A DNA stretch of 64,000 nucleotides from Thecaphora thlaspeos (lineage: Eukaryota > Basidiomycota > Ustilaginomycetes > Urocystidales > Glomosporiaceae): NCBI GenBank assembly GCA_900291925.1, contig UWYS01000004.1, positions 806,001 to 870,000 on the forward strand, given 5' to 3'. Shown here piece after piece: positions 32,729-43,226 of this stretch. The notes beneath the pieces were generated by a model. The model made no database searches and had not been told where the DNA came from. It saw only the letters and a list, made by a program, of their open reading frames with translations. Position 1 is the first letter of the stretch. Each line of letters opens with the position of its first letter. The position numbers were made by a program, and so were the translations under genes.

Positions 32729-35700
32729 ATGAGAGCAGCACCCCCAGTCTCGCATCAAGTCGCCTCGTCTTCCACCATCAGCAGCGCCTTCCTAGCAGGG
32801 GAAGAAGCAACCATACGATCCCAGCTCTCCACCCTTATTCACAGCATCCGCAAGATCGCAAAGGACAACAGTATCTCGTCCGATTCCGGTGACTCGGCCA
32901 TAGCTTTCCTCTCCTCGACTCCATTTCCATCCTCGGCCGACCGCACCTCGACCACTGACTCCACCGCCAGCACAATCACCCCGGAAAAGCTTGTCAGGCT
33001 ATCGTCCCAGGCCTCCGCACTCGGCCCGCCATCAACCACAGCATCGAAAGCGCCGTCCCTCTCCATCTCGACCGACACGTCCGACAATGCCGCCCCCTTC
33101 ATTTTCACCCAGTCCCCCGGCGGTGAGAGGAGCGTGGTCGACTCACCCTCGATCCTCCGCGCCAACGAACCATTCTTTGGCTCGTCGGCATCAGCAGCGC
33201 CGGCAACTCCAGCTCCCGCATCGCCATCACCGATACCCTCGCGGCAATCGCACGGCTCGCTCCGCGCCAGCCTCGGGGCCAAATCCCTCCGCCGCTCCAC
33301 CTCATCCCAGACAATAGACGACCACGAACTGCAAGAATGCTGGAGAGCCATATCGAGGGAACTCAAGCCCATCGCCGACGTGCTGAGGACGGGTGAGTCG
33401 ATACAATACCGCGAGCTGGGTGGAGCTCTCATCTCATCAACCTCCACGCTGACCTCCGCTCGGCTATTCGCGTAACCGCTCCGTCTGCGCCCCCTCGTCA
33501 GACCGTCTTCGCACCCCCCTTGGCTCCAGTCGGCTCCCAGTGGAATGTATCACGGCCCTCCAGCTGTCGCTTGACACCCTCAGCACCGAAGCCGTCATCT
33601 CTGCGCAAACCGAGATCCTCCGCGTCCTGGCCAATCTCTGCATCGACCACGAGGCGAACAGAGACATTATGCATGCTCTGTCGGCCGCATCAAACGTCGT
33701 CTACTTTGTCGCGCAGGTCATCGCACAGCACTCGGATGTTCCTGGTCTCCTCTTCTCCACCAAGGTGCTGTCGCTCCTCCGCACGGCGATGGGTGCGGTG
33801 CTCAACCTCCAGCTCGAGCACATCCCTACCCGCAGGGCCCTCCTCAATGCTGAGAGCCTCAGCACGCTCACCCTCGTCGCTGGGCATACCAAAGTCTACC
33901 TGCCGCTCGGCTCGGTCGCAACACGAGAGGAATCTATTTCGGCCGATGCCGATCTCCTCGAACGGCTCAAGCTAGGCTCCACTGTTTCGAGCTGGGCATG
34001 GCGAGTCGTCCAGGAGGTGTGTGAGGATGAAATGGAGGACAAACAGCAGGTGGGCGGGCGACCGTCCTCGAACGGATCCCAGGATGCCGACGATGACGTC
34101 GAGAACCTGGCCAAGTCGCTGCTCAGCCAGCATAGCTTCGGCGACTTGCTTCGACCGTTCCTGCACTACACACCGAGCAGCGGCGGCACAGGCGCTCGGG
34201 GGCCGGTCCTAGCAGCGACGCTCCACGCCAACGCCGACGACGTCGAGGAGCTCGTCGATACGGACACCGAGATCCTCGCCATCGCCAGCGAGCTGATTGA
34301 AGGTTGCGCGATGGACGACAAAACCTTCCGCACGGGCGCGGTCAGGGCGGGACCGGCCGGACCCCTTGGACCTACATTTGGCGAGTCATCGGCGCGAGAC
34401 GCGCTGGCCGAAGCCTTCCGCTCGCCGCTCGACCTGCTGACGGCTTTCGTCGAAAAGGCCGACGTTCCGGCGCTTTGGAAGGTGCCCGACGATGAGGCTA
34501 CCGACGCCGGTATCGCAGTCAACGACGCTGAGCTGTCCGCCGAAGCGTTGAAGACATTTGCCAAGGCAAAGGCGTCGCTTGCTCGTGCCGTGGTGGCCAT
34601 CGCAGGCGAAGACGCCAACATGACGAGGCTCTTCAACGAGCCGAGCGCCGGTGAGCCGGATGAGACAGCCTCTACCGCCGTAGACCCCGGCATGGGCGGT
34701 TGGTTCATCGACCGGCTGAAAGCGTGGATGCGCTACGACGCCAAGGTGAGGGATGACCTTGTGAGCTGCGGGATGCTGGCGCTCGGCAACCTGGCGCGGA
34801 CCGACTCCCACTGCGTCGCCCTGGTGAACGAGCACCAGCTGGCGCCCTTCCTGGCCTCGCTGTTGTCGCCCACCAGCGACATCAAGGTTTCGCACGGCAT
34901 CGTCTCGCTGCTCAAGAATCTCTCAATCCCGGTGTCTAACAAGGCCGTAATCGGATCACTGGGCGTCATTCAGGCGGTGACGCCGTTTCTGGCCAAGGAC
35001 AAGGACATGGTGCAGCCGCTGCAGTTCGGGACAGTGGGGCTGCTCAAGCAACTCTGCGCCGGCGTGCCGCAGAACGCCGTCCAGGTTGTCGAAGCGTCCA
35101 CGGTTCAGGGCGGCGGTGGCGAGAACGAGAGCGAGACCCCCGCTTCGACACTGACGGCCCTGCTGGAGCTGACGAAGCGCGTCGACGACGTGCCCACAAA
35201 GCTGGAGGCGACGCGGGTCGTGGTCAACATTATCAAGACGCTTTGGTCGTCTACGACGGCCGGCGTCTCGTCTGCCCTCATCTCGGCCGCGCGCCAGGCC
35301 GTCGTGCGCCGCGATGCGATCCAGGCGCTGGCCGAGATGGTGCGCACCAGCCCCAAGTACCCGATCCTCGTCAACGAGGGCATCTTTTCGCTGACGCTGG
35401 TAGGCAGCGAGCCGGTGGGAGCTGAGCTGGTAGCCCTGTCGCTCGTGCACGAGCCAGCACGTCAGTCATTGGCGTCGGAGGACGACGATGAGGACGAGGA
35501 GATGGGAGACGCGGCGGTCGTAGCGGCCCGAGCAGCGCGACGCCGATCGACGCACAAGTCGATCGCGTCTAACGGCTCGCAGCCTCTCCCGCCGCCTCCA
35601 GCAGCAGTCGATATGATCTGCTCGGTCCTGGCGAGGAGAGACGCGAGGATGCCGCCGCAATTTGCGGCCAACGCCTGCATGTTGGTCCTGAGCCTGATCC

Positions 35701-35870
35701 AGGCTCGAGGCGAAGGGAACACGGAGGAATTAGACAAGGACGATGCGATCAGGCAGACGGCACAGAGGACAAGGTCGGCGTTGGAGAGGCTCAAGGATCA
35801 GGGTCCCATCGAGGCGCTCGAACCTGCCGCTAGAGCTTTGGAGGCTGTCGATGCGGTCGTCGGTCAGTAG
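32729..35870 (+). CDS. Armadillo-repeat protein, SmgGDS/Rid1-like
   Basis: Exons 32729-33392 and 33502-35870; the 109-bp intron (GTGAGT...CAG) splits a codon in phase 1, and joining gives DRLRTPLGSSRLPVECITAL. About 1,010 aa. The first 200 residues are Ser/Thr-rich and disordered. From about residue 215 the protein is helical with armadillo-type repeats: SAQTEILRVLANLCIDHEANR, VLSLLRTAMGAVLNLQLEH, LVSCGMLALGNLARTDSHC and GIVSLLKNLSIPVSNK. This pattern resembles RAP1GDS1 (SmgGDS), a chaperone-like exchange factor for small GTPases, and the fungal protein annotated Rid1. The repeat class is secure; the GTPase role is an inference. An acidic DDDEDEEMGD patch lies near residue 885. Confidence 0.7.
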
Positions 35871-36050
35871 ATGGCGGTGAGATACATCCTCTTGTCCTCG
35901 CACCTTTATGCAAGCACCTTTCCATGTTTTCATCTGTAACTGCTCTCGTCTAGAGGTGACAGGTGCGTGCGATTGTTCTATCCTGCAGCTTGTCGCCACA
36001 CATCACTTGCGACGTTGGTATGTGACGAGCCAAGTCAAAGGGGAACAGAG

Positions 36051-38303
36051 ATGTCTACGCGGCAGGAACAGGCCCGTCTTGATCCTCCCAAATTCGAACA
36101 CTTTGGCTCTGCACGATCGGAAGCCAGCGGACGTGTGAGGACACCGCGCGTCGTCACGTCCGTCTCGAGACGGGGACGCGTGATCAATCGCGCTCCCGCA
36201 TACCGAACCATACAAACTCACATTACAACCATCTCTCCTCACCACAACACTACCACCACACAGCAGCACCACCAACCAAAGATCCCAAATCTCCACGATG
36301 CGCGAAGGGGGAACGTTGCAATTCCTCGGATTCTTCACATGTCTCTCCCTCCTCTCCCACCTCACCTACGACGATACGTTATCCATCCTACTTCTCTGTC
36401 TCCTCCTTGGGTTTTTGGAATCCTCGGAATGTTATCCGATCGTCAAGCTTGCCCGTCGACGGGACGACTTGAAGAGATGCGAGGGAACGTAGCGAGAAGC
36501 GAAATGCGATTCTCGAATACGATGCTCTTGGGTTGTACGACGGTGTGTATCTGTTTGGTCGCGGTTGTAGGGAGGTTGATACTGGTTGGGATAGGTGATA
36601 GGGTGGGGATAGTATGTTCGAATTTGCTGGTAGTGGGGGTTTTGGCGATTTGTGGACATCTTGTTGGGTCGCTTTGCACGGCGCAGCAAGAGGCGAAGGA
36701 GGAGAAGAAGGGAAAGGAGAGACACCACGAGCATCAGCATGCATCGACCAACGTCGACGGCAAACGACCAAAGGACGAGATGAAAAAAGCGTCAAAGCAT
36801 AAGCACACCGACAAACCCGCTCCGTCCCCAACTCAGCCCTATCTGACAGCAGCCGCACCAGAGCAGGAAAACAAGTCACCTTCGAACAAGAACGAGCGAG
36901 ATAAAGTCGCACCAGGGAAGACGACATTGTCGAGTCCCAAGAAGGTCCAAGTCGATACGTGGCTCAGAGACTTGCCCGTGGAGGGGAGAGGGCTTGAACC
37001 TGTTCCCTCCGACGGGAGTAAGGGCAAGGCGAAGAAGAAAAAGAAGAAGGGGGAGGAGAAGAATCGGAACGAGGAAGGGGTGAAAGGATCGGGTGGAAAG
37101 AAGGAGGAAGACAAGGGAAAGATGCAGACGCCTAGTGACGATACGAAAGCGAAAGCAACGACCTCTGCCAGCACGCCTGCTAAAGACGCAGCGTCGGTGA
37201 CGAAACCGCACAAAGACGACTCCAGCACGCCCGTCAAGACGAAGGGAACGACACCCTCCCTCGTCGGTCCGGCCAAGATCAAGAAGGATGTCGCGAATCC
37301 CAAGGCGAGCGAGGCGATACGAGACACCGACTCCAACGGAAGCAAACGCAGCAAGATATCAAAGACCATGTCACCGTCCGTCGAAGTGACAGGCAAGAAG
37401 GACAAGGGAAAGGGCAAGGCGAAAGAGACGGAACATACCGTCCGAGCTGAGTCGCCGGTAGCGGGTCCCTCGCAGCCGCGACGGCAAACTGTAGGAGGCG
37501 GGACCGCAGATCCCTCCTCCTCTAGACAGCAGCAGCAACCACCCAAGAAGACGCCAGCCAACCCCCCACCGCCGGTTCAGTCGAAACAAGACGACGAAAC
37601 GATGAAATGGCTCGTGAAAGAGTCGGTTAAGCAGCTCGTCATGCAGTTTCCAGAGCTGGATAGGGAAAAGGTCGAGGTGGACCTGAGTTTGTTGCTCGAT
37701 CGTACCATGACTGCGGCGGCGGCGGAGAAGAACGAACGCGGGGGGATCAAACCGGTGGAGGCGTCGAAGGACAAGGGAAAGGCGGACAAGGGAAAGCAAA
37801 AGGCCGGACTGATCGTCGAGAAGGCAAAGACAGAAGAAAAGAAACAGAACGTCAAGGACGCCAATGCAGCAGGCAGTGAGGACAAGACAGAAGCCAATCG
37901 GACAAACCAGACTCCCGCTTCTGGCGTCGCGGGGCCAAGCTGCAAAAAGACACCCGGGCCCAAGGCGAGCAGCACGACGACAAATGACGAAGACGTCACG
38001 GACAAGCTTCTAAAGGGGTTCGTCGAGTGGCGGTGCAAGAACGGACTGGGCATCGGCGAAGTTATCGGTGCCGATGGGATGAGATTGGATCCTGACGTGC
38101 TCGAGCACCTGGTGAGACGGGGTGAAGCGGCGAAGAAGAGAGGCGCCGGTCAAGGGGAGTCGCTTCCGGATCAAGAAATCAAGAAGGCAGCCACGACGGT
38201 GGAGCAGGTGAAGGGGAAGGGGAAGGGGAAGGGAAAGGATGCGACGCCGAACGGCGTAGATGCAAAGTTGATCGAGATGGCCAAGAAACTCAACGAGCCG
38301 TGA
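36051..38303 (+). CDS. Lys-rich membrane protein of unknown function; start uncertain
   Basis: The continuous frame gives 750 aa from the ATG at 36051, but the true start is unclear. ATGs at 36429 and 36504 in the same frame would place a hydrophobic pair (CTTVCICLVAVVGRLILVG and GIVCSNLLVVGVLAICGHL) at the N-terminus. After them comes a very charged Lys/Glu/Asp/Ser tail, with Lys-rich blocks repeating. Two short ordered-looking segments remain: MKWLVKESVKQLVMQFPEL and DKLLKGFVEWRCKNGLGIGEV. No family is recognised. Another ATG at 36298, after a CA-rich leader, opens a different frame of 64 codons that is also strongly hydrophobic and ends at 36492; a one-base indel or an undetected intron could join the two. 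Confidence 0.55.
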   Translation: MSTRQEQARLDPPKFEHFGSARSEASGRVRTPRVVTSVSRRGRVINRAPAYRTIQTHITTISPHHNTTTTQQHHQPKIPNLHDARRGNVAIPRILHMSLPPLPPHLRRYVIHPTSLSPPWVFGILGMLSDRQACPSTGRLEEMRGNVARSEMRFSNTMLLGCTTVCICLVAVVGRLILVGIGDRVGIVCSNLLVVGVLAICGHLVGSLCTAQQEAKEEKKGKERHHEHQHASTNVDGKRPKDEMKKASKHKHTDKPAPSPTQPYLTAAAPEQENKSPSNKNERDKVAPGKTTLSSPKKVQVDTWLRDLPVEGRGLEPVPSDGSKGKAKKKKKKGEEKNRNEEGVKGSGGKKEEDKGKMQTPSDDTKAKATTSASTPAKDAASVTKPHKDDSSTPVKTKGTTPSLVGPAKIKKDVANPKASEAIRDTDSNGSKRSKISKTMSPSVEVTGKKDKGKGKAKETEHTVRAESPVAGPSQPRRQTVGGGTADPSSSRQQQQPPKKTPANPPPPVQSKQDDETMKWLVKESVKQLVMQFPELDREKVEVDLSLLLDRTMTAAAAEKNERGGIKPVEASKDKGKADKGKQKAGLIVEKAKTEEKKQNVKDANAAGSEDKTEANRTNQTPASGVAGPSCKKTPGPKASSTTTNDEDVTDKLLKGFVEWRCKNGLGIGEVIGADGMRLDPDVLEHLVRRGEAAKKRGAGQGESLPDQEIKKAATTVEQVKGKGKGKGKDATPNGVDAKLIEMAKKLNEP

Positions 38304-38424
38304 TTGCGACGGCTGGTGGTCGGGATGGGGGCATTTGTAGGGTATGGATTGCGGTCGCTCAGAGGCGACGCACTAGGCATACAGAAGCATCAATCATCGG
38401 TAGTCTCAAAAGAAGCTGCGAGGT

Positions 38425-38832
38425 CTACTGCTTGTCCTTGATGGGGACGTCCTTGCCGGTGAGCTTCTTGCTGCTCGTGGTGGGAGACAGGGTAGAGTAG
38501 CGAACGTGGTCAGCAGACGTCCCGATCCTCAGGACGAACGGCAGAGCGACCGGGATGTGCGAGGTCGAGAGGAGACTTACAATCCGCTGCGGATGCCGTC
38601 CGAGATCTTCTCGATGGTGGAGGCGTTTGTCTCGTGGCCAAAGTGCTTTGAGGCGGCCGAGACACCCTTGTCAAGAGCGTCCTGCTGGGGGGCACCACCG
38701 GCGCCGGGCTGCTGAGGCTGAGGCTGCCACGTGGAGATGTAGATAATGGACAATGGAGGAGGATCAGAGGATGCAACGGTCGGTGAAGGAGCAGGAAGGA
38801 CAGAGTGAGAGATTAAGACTTACAGCGGACAT
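38425..38832 (-). CDS. Small conserved-looking 65-residue protein (three exons)
   Basis: Exons 38832-38824 (only ATG and two codons), 38723-38581 and 38470-38425. Donors are GTAAGT and GTAAGT, acceptors CAG and CAG, and phases agree. The product starts MSAPQPQQPGAGGAPQQ, followed by a helical ALDKGVSAASKHFGHE and EKISDGIRSGFKKLTGKDV, ending IKDKQ. It is soluble, rich in Lys and Ala, and has no signal peptide. The helix-turn-helix arrangement recalls small fungal stress-associated proteins, but no family is assigned. A TATA box and AGGGG elements upstream suggest strong, possibly stress-induced, expression. Confidence in the gene rests on three consistent splice junctions. Confidence 0.75.
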
Positions 38833-38934
38833 GATTGCTAAGAGATATGTGTATTTGGGGTTGTGTGTGGTGTGGTGTAAAAAGAAGTTATGGGATGGTG
38901 GAGGGCGACGGTGCGGGTGCGTGTAAGGTCGACC

Positions 38935-38942
38935 TATATATA
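38935..38942 (-). promoter_or_regulatory. TATA box of the small 65-residue gene
   Basis: TATATATA, 103 bp upstream of the minus-strand ATG at 38832. Two AGGGG (STRE-like) pentamers lie further out at 38979-38983 and 38987-38991. Confidence 0.55.
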
Positions 38943-39062
38943 CGCGGTTTCGGCCAGGCGACCGAGAGGAGGCTACATAGGGGCTCAGGGGGTGTCTCGG
39001 CGATAGAGCCTCTCTCACGGTCAGAGGTGCTCCTGCGTCCAACAGCTAACTTTAACTAGCTA

Positions 39063-39153
39063 ACGCGTCTCCCTGGGAACCTGTCCTCCCTTTTCTACCA
39101 CCATCTCCTCGCCACCATGGCGCACCATCTCTCTTGTCGATGACCATCTCCTC
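39063..39153 (+). repeat. Left terminal inverted repeat of the pogo element
   Basis: Shares the outer 17 bases and a long inner block (from CCCTTTTCTA, through CACCATCTCCTCGCCACCAT, to the GATGACCA end) with the reverse complement of the right end; lacks the right arm's internal duplication. Confidence 0.9.
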
Positions 39154-39220
39154 CTGTATTGTTATTTCCTCTCTCTGACTCCACCGTTGCCAAAGTGATC
39201 TTCACTGCTCTTCTGCTGTC

Positions 39221-40041
39221 ATGCCGCGCCACACAGTCCTACCGTCACACCGCCAAGCCGTCCGCAAAGAGGCAGCAAAGCTTGACAACCTTGCCACCTT
39301 CTACAACGTCTTCGCCCGCACCATCAAGGAGTATGACATTGCACGGGACCAGCTGTACAACATGGACGAGACGGGCGTGATCATGGGCTTCTCTGGGAGG
39401 CAAAAGGTTGTTGTGCCGGCAGAAAAGAAGATCTCGACTTCTGCAACAAGTGCTGGGCGCTTTGGATTGTGCCGGTCTGCTTCCCTGCCCATGCTACCCA
39501 CGTCATCCAGCCCCTCGACGTCAGCATCTTTGGTCCAATCAAGAGCAATTACAGCCGCTGGGTTGCAGCAATTGGAGGGAACAAGAAGGTAGACCGGCTT
39601 CTGTTTGCCAAGTTCTACGCAGAGGCTCACAACGCCATCAGCGAGACCGCCATCCAAAAGGCCTTTGCCAATGTTGGCCTCACGGTGCCGCCAAACCCCA
39701 ACAAGGTGCTCTCAACGCTCCCCGGATACAAGCCAGCACACCCGCAGACGCCACCACAAGCCATCGAGGGACCCTACATTGAGACACCGACAACTCTGCA
39801 TCGCTTCGACCGCCTCCTGTGCAAAATGCAGGGCAGCACAGACAAGAGAAAGGGCAGCCTTGTCCGGCACAAGCTGCTCAAGGCAGCCGAGACTTGGCAT
39901 CATGCGACCGAGCTTGCCAACGAGAAGAAGTGTCGCAGTGCCTCACCGCTCAAGACCATTGCCAAGCCAGGCGACCGCCGTTACATCTGCAAGGACCAGA
40001 TGATCGGCAGGGCCACGGGAGAGCGGCTCACCACCCATTGA
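39221..40041 (+). pseudogene. Broken DDE (pogo/Tigger, CENP-B-like) transposase
   Basis: Frame 1 (from 39221) contains a truncated lead-in and YNMDETGVIMGFSGRQKVVV, the first catalytic Asp block of DDE_1 transposases. At about 39436 the coding frame shifts. The second frame continues DLDFCNKCWALWIVPVCFP and AHATHVIQPLDVSIFGPIK, the third catalytic Asp block, then a C-terminal region to the stop at 40041. The DNA-binding N-terminus and roughly 100-130 residues with the second catalytic Asp (the DGHxSH region) are missing. The element cannot encode an active enzyme and could move only in trans. Confidence 0.88.
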
Positions 40042-40213
40042 GACCGCCAAGCCACCCACAATGACCGACTCACTTGCACTGGATCCCTCCCTGCCCGGGC
40101 CAAGCACTCTTGAGGCCTACAACGTCCCCCTGATCTTCCGTGACCCCTATGGCGGCTGTGGAGGACTTGCCAAGCCGGACTAGTTGTGCATTGCATGTAG
40201 TTGCCTTTTTGGT

Positions 40214-40330
40214 GTGGTCATCAAAACAAGAGATGGTGCGCCATGGTGGCGAGGAGATGGTGATAGAAAAGGGAGGTGGATAAAAAATCTGCCAGCTTCC
40301 CAGCGAGCACAGCTTCCCAGGGAGACGCGT
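40214..40330 (-). repeat. Right terminal inverted repeat of the pogo element
   Basis: Reverse complement of the left arm, longer by an internal duplication (TGGGAAGCTG motif twice). Ends in ACGCGT next to TA. Confidence 0.9.
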
Positions 40331-40332
40331 TA

Positions 40333-41132
40333 GTTGCGTGGCAGACAGATTCAAATTAGACGTTGGACACCTGGTCCGCCGACAATGCACCTCGCCGCAG
40401 CGCACATGCCATCGCGCGTGCACAGAGCAGCCCGGTTGCGTCATGACCCACACAAACGGCACCTTCCCCCGTCAACCGAGCGAGGCGGTGCTTGGCCCCG
40501 GCGCGCCTTCGACTCGGCTGTTCCGCCCCCTCTTTATCTCGCCATCATCCGCCAACAACCCTCTCACCAGCGACAATGACAGCATCAGCGGTGTATCGCC
40601 GCCGCTAAGCAGGCTTAGCACCGCATCGTCTTATGTGCCTTGTTCGCCAGAAGCACAGATAGAGCCAACTCGAGTCGGCCCGAACGAGCAGGGTCAAAGG
40701 TTGCGCTCGCTTTGCACTCGATGATGCCATCCGACGTCGTCCGATGCGTCCCATCCTTCGGAGCCGGAAGGGTGACCGCAGCCAGATATGTAGCAACGAC
40801 GCTAGAGCACGGCAGCGGCTAAGAGATAGAGTGACAACGCGAGGCACCTCCCTTGGTCTTCACTCTCTCACAAGCGGGCGTCTCCTTGTGCCAGGCGCCA
40901 CAAAGCAACGAGATTCAAGATACGGAAGCAGAGGAGCTGTCTAAACTCCATGTTTCATAAATTGGATGTACGCATGAGAAACAAAGCAAGGTGAGCAGCG
41001 CACGGCAACCGCAGCATGCTGCCGGTGTCGGCCGTGACCATGGGAACCTGCTATTTACTTGGAGTTCGGGAGGACACATCTGATGACCATCGGGAGAAAT
41101 CCCAGAGACAGTAGCTACTTCTCGAGCAGCCA
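40333..41132. other. Gene-free region between the pogo element and the membrane glycoprotein gene
   Basis: 800 bp. Short open frames without recognisable domains; includes the 3' flank of the minus-strand glycoprotein gene. Confidence 0.6.
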
Positions 41133-43112
41133 TCAATCCTCGCTCGTAACGAACGAGTCCAGCGTCCCGTTCGAAGGGGCCGAGCGAGTGGAGTCTGCGC
41201 TGGCCTGCGCCTGGTGTCGCGATGCTGCGCTCGTGTTGAGCGATGGCAGCGAAGACAGGCTGACCGGCTCAGTGCCAATTGGGACCACTCGAGTGGCAGT
41301 TAGGATCTCGCTCGGCATAAGCGCGTAGTCGCCACTGAGGTCGCACGTTCGGCACGAGTCCGTCGTTTCTGTCGTCAACGGTCGACGACCAGGGTCGCTC
41401 CTGGTCGGCAGGCCGACGTCGAGCTCCTGCGCCTGGCCGCCGCGCTGCGCGAGCTGGGCTGAAATAACGGGCGGTGGCGCGGATGGTCCGGTGTCCGACC
41501 ACGCCTGGGCACCATATCGGTCGGCGCTAAAGGTCAACGTTGTGGACGCGGCGCTCGCCGGACTCGGCACCTCACCGCTGCCAATACGCGTCGAAAGGCC
41601 AGGCTGCCAGGCGACCTGTATCGTCGCGGCAGAGGCTCGCTGCTCCGAATGGGTCGAGTCTCGCCCGCAATTGACCTGCAACGCGTCAGTAGCGGGCGAA
41701 AGGCCCCCGTCTTCCTTGTCCTCCTTCTCTTCCATTCCCTCCTCCTTTCGGGCGAAGCGCTGTGAGTCGGATGCTCGGCGGCCCAGGGATGCACCTTCCA
41801 CTGCCTTCGCCCCGCGGTCATCGAACGGTCCGATGTCGCCATTGGACTGGTCGACGCCGATGACGCCGGGAGCCTGCGACAGCCTACGTGCCAAACCAGC
41901 AGCGAGGCCCGGATCGTGGCGGTCAACGGAGCGCACGGTCGCGGATCGTTGCAGGACGAGAGGTGGCACCGGTTTGCGTCTGATGCTGAAGTTGCTGGCG
42001 AGCGAGGCCGAGCGCGACAGTTGCATACCCTCCGACGTGATTGCGCTTTCGTTGTAGTCGTCGCTGGTAGTTTGATCGAGCATCTCGATCGTGCTTGATA
42101 GCTCGCGGTCCGCAATGTCCGTCTCAAGAGCCAGGACGCTGTCGCGCCTCGAGCCCGGATTGCAAGCCTTCTCGCCCGCCGCGGTGGTGCAGGACTCGAG
42201 GAAAGAGGATGGCGTCGTCGCTCCTCCATGATGCTTGCCGTCCTTCTCGGCGCCCTCGGAGCCCGACTGACGCTCTGGTCCCGAAGGCGTGATAAGACCA
42301 CGCTGGTGTGATCGCTTCCGACGGCGGTGCTGCAGCCAGAGGACAAGCATGCCCAAGAGGACAAGGAGCGGTATCACCACCGCGGCCACGACCCTACCGG
42401 ACACTCCTCGGCTGCCACCGCTTGCAACATCGCCGCCAGTGTGGCTCGCGCCGCCCGGAGGTCCAGTTTGGCCGCTCAGAGGGGGGGAGCCGGCTGATCC
42501 GAGAAGGCAAGTTGACGAGGTGCCCGGGTCGACCCGGAAGGAAGATGTGGCATGGAGACTCGCGTCGTCACCCTGTGCGGGCGCGTCGAGGGTGACACTA
42601 TAACTGCCAACGGGCAGGGTCACTTGCTGCCAGACGAAGCTGCCGGCAGAAAGGGTGACGCCGTTCGGTGGAGTGATCGTCTCGTTAGTGGCTCGGCGCA
42701 GCACCGTCGCCGCGCCTTGAGGGTGCGTCGAGATCGAGCGTCGTTCGAAATGTCTCGAGGAGCGTCTACGAAGCGTGGGCGAGGACGGAAACGAATCCGG
42801 ATGCACTCGCAGCGAGACGCGGCGACCTTCGGCCGCTACCGTGTAGTGCCAGCTGATCCTCAACGGCTGGCAAGACTTGACTCCCTGCACCTTGTCCAGC
42901 TCCACGTCGGCCGGCGACGGAGGTGGAGGAGGGAGAACCTCTTCGTCTTGAGTGGGAGAGTCAGAGGAAGCGACGTCTGGCGACGATAAGCCGTCCGTGT
43001 CGGCAGAGGGCGTCGAGCTGGACGTGCGAGTGGGTCCGCTCGTCCCCATTGCCGAGGCAGACGACGAGGGATCGGACAAGTCGGGATCCTGGTCGACGTT
43101 GAGTGGGCTTCC

Positions 43113-43146
<34 letters not shown>

Positions 43147-43226
43147 GAACTGCCTGCAACGCTCTGAGCTCTCGTCCCCAAGACGAGCAGGAAGGAGAGT
43201 GATGCAGCAGCAGTGGCAAGCTCCAT
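41133..43226 (-). CDS. Mucin-like single-pass membrane protein of unknown function
   Basis: Single exon, about 697 aa from the ATG at 43226; the frame extends four codons further up but only to a TTG. Signal peptide MELATAAASLSFLLVLG; then a run of about ten Asp and a Ser/Thr/Pro-rich region likely to be O-glycosylated. A compact outer domain begins KSCQPLRISWHY and contains ATVLRRATNETITPP and FVWQQVTLPVGSYSVTL, a beta-rich pattern seen in many basidiomycete cell-surface proteins. One membrane helix VVAAVVIPLLVLLGMLVLWL is followed by a basic stop-transfer stretch RRRKRSH and a 380-residue cytosolic tail rich in Ser. The layout resembles cell-wall sensors of the Wsc/Mid2 kind, but sequence identity to them is not claimed. 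Confidence 0.75.

Larger units (their letters stand above)
39063..40330 (+). mobile_element. Internally deleted Tc1/mariner-pogo (Tigger-like) DNA transposon
   Basis: A 1,268-bp element whose ends are inverted repeats starting ACGCGTCTCCCTGGGAA and flanked on both sides by TA (39061-39062 and 40331-40332), the target duplication of Tc1/mariner elements. The inverted repeats extend inward with high identity, to about 39153 on the left and from about 40214 on the right; the right arm carries an extra stretch of about 35 bp in which the TGGGAAGCTG motif occurs twice. Inside is a plus-strand transposase remnant. Close similarity of the two arms suggests a fairly recent insertion. Confidence 0.9.
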
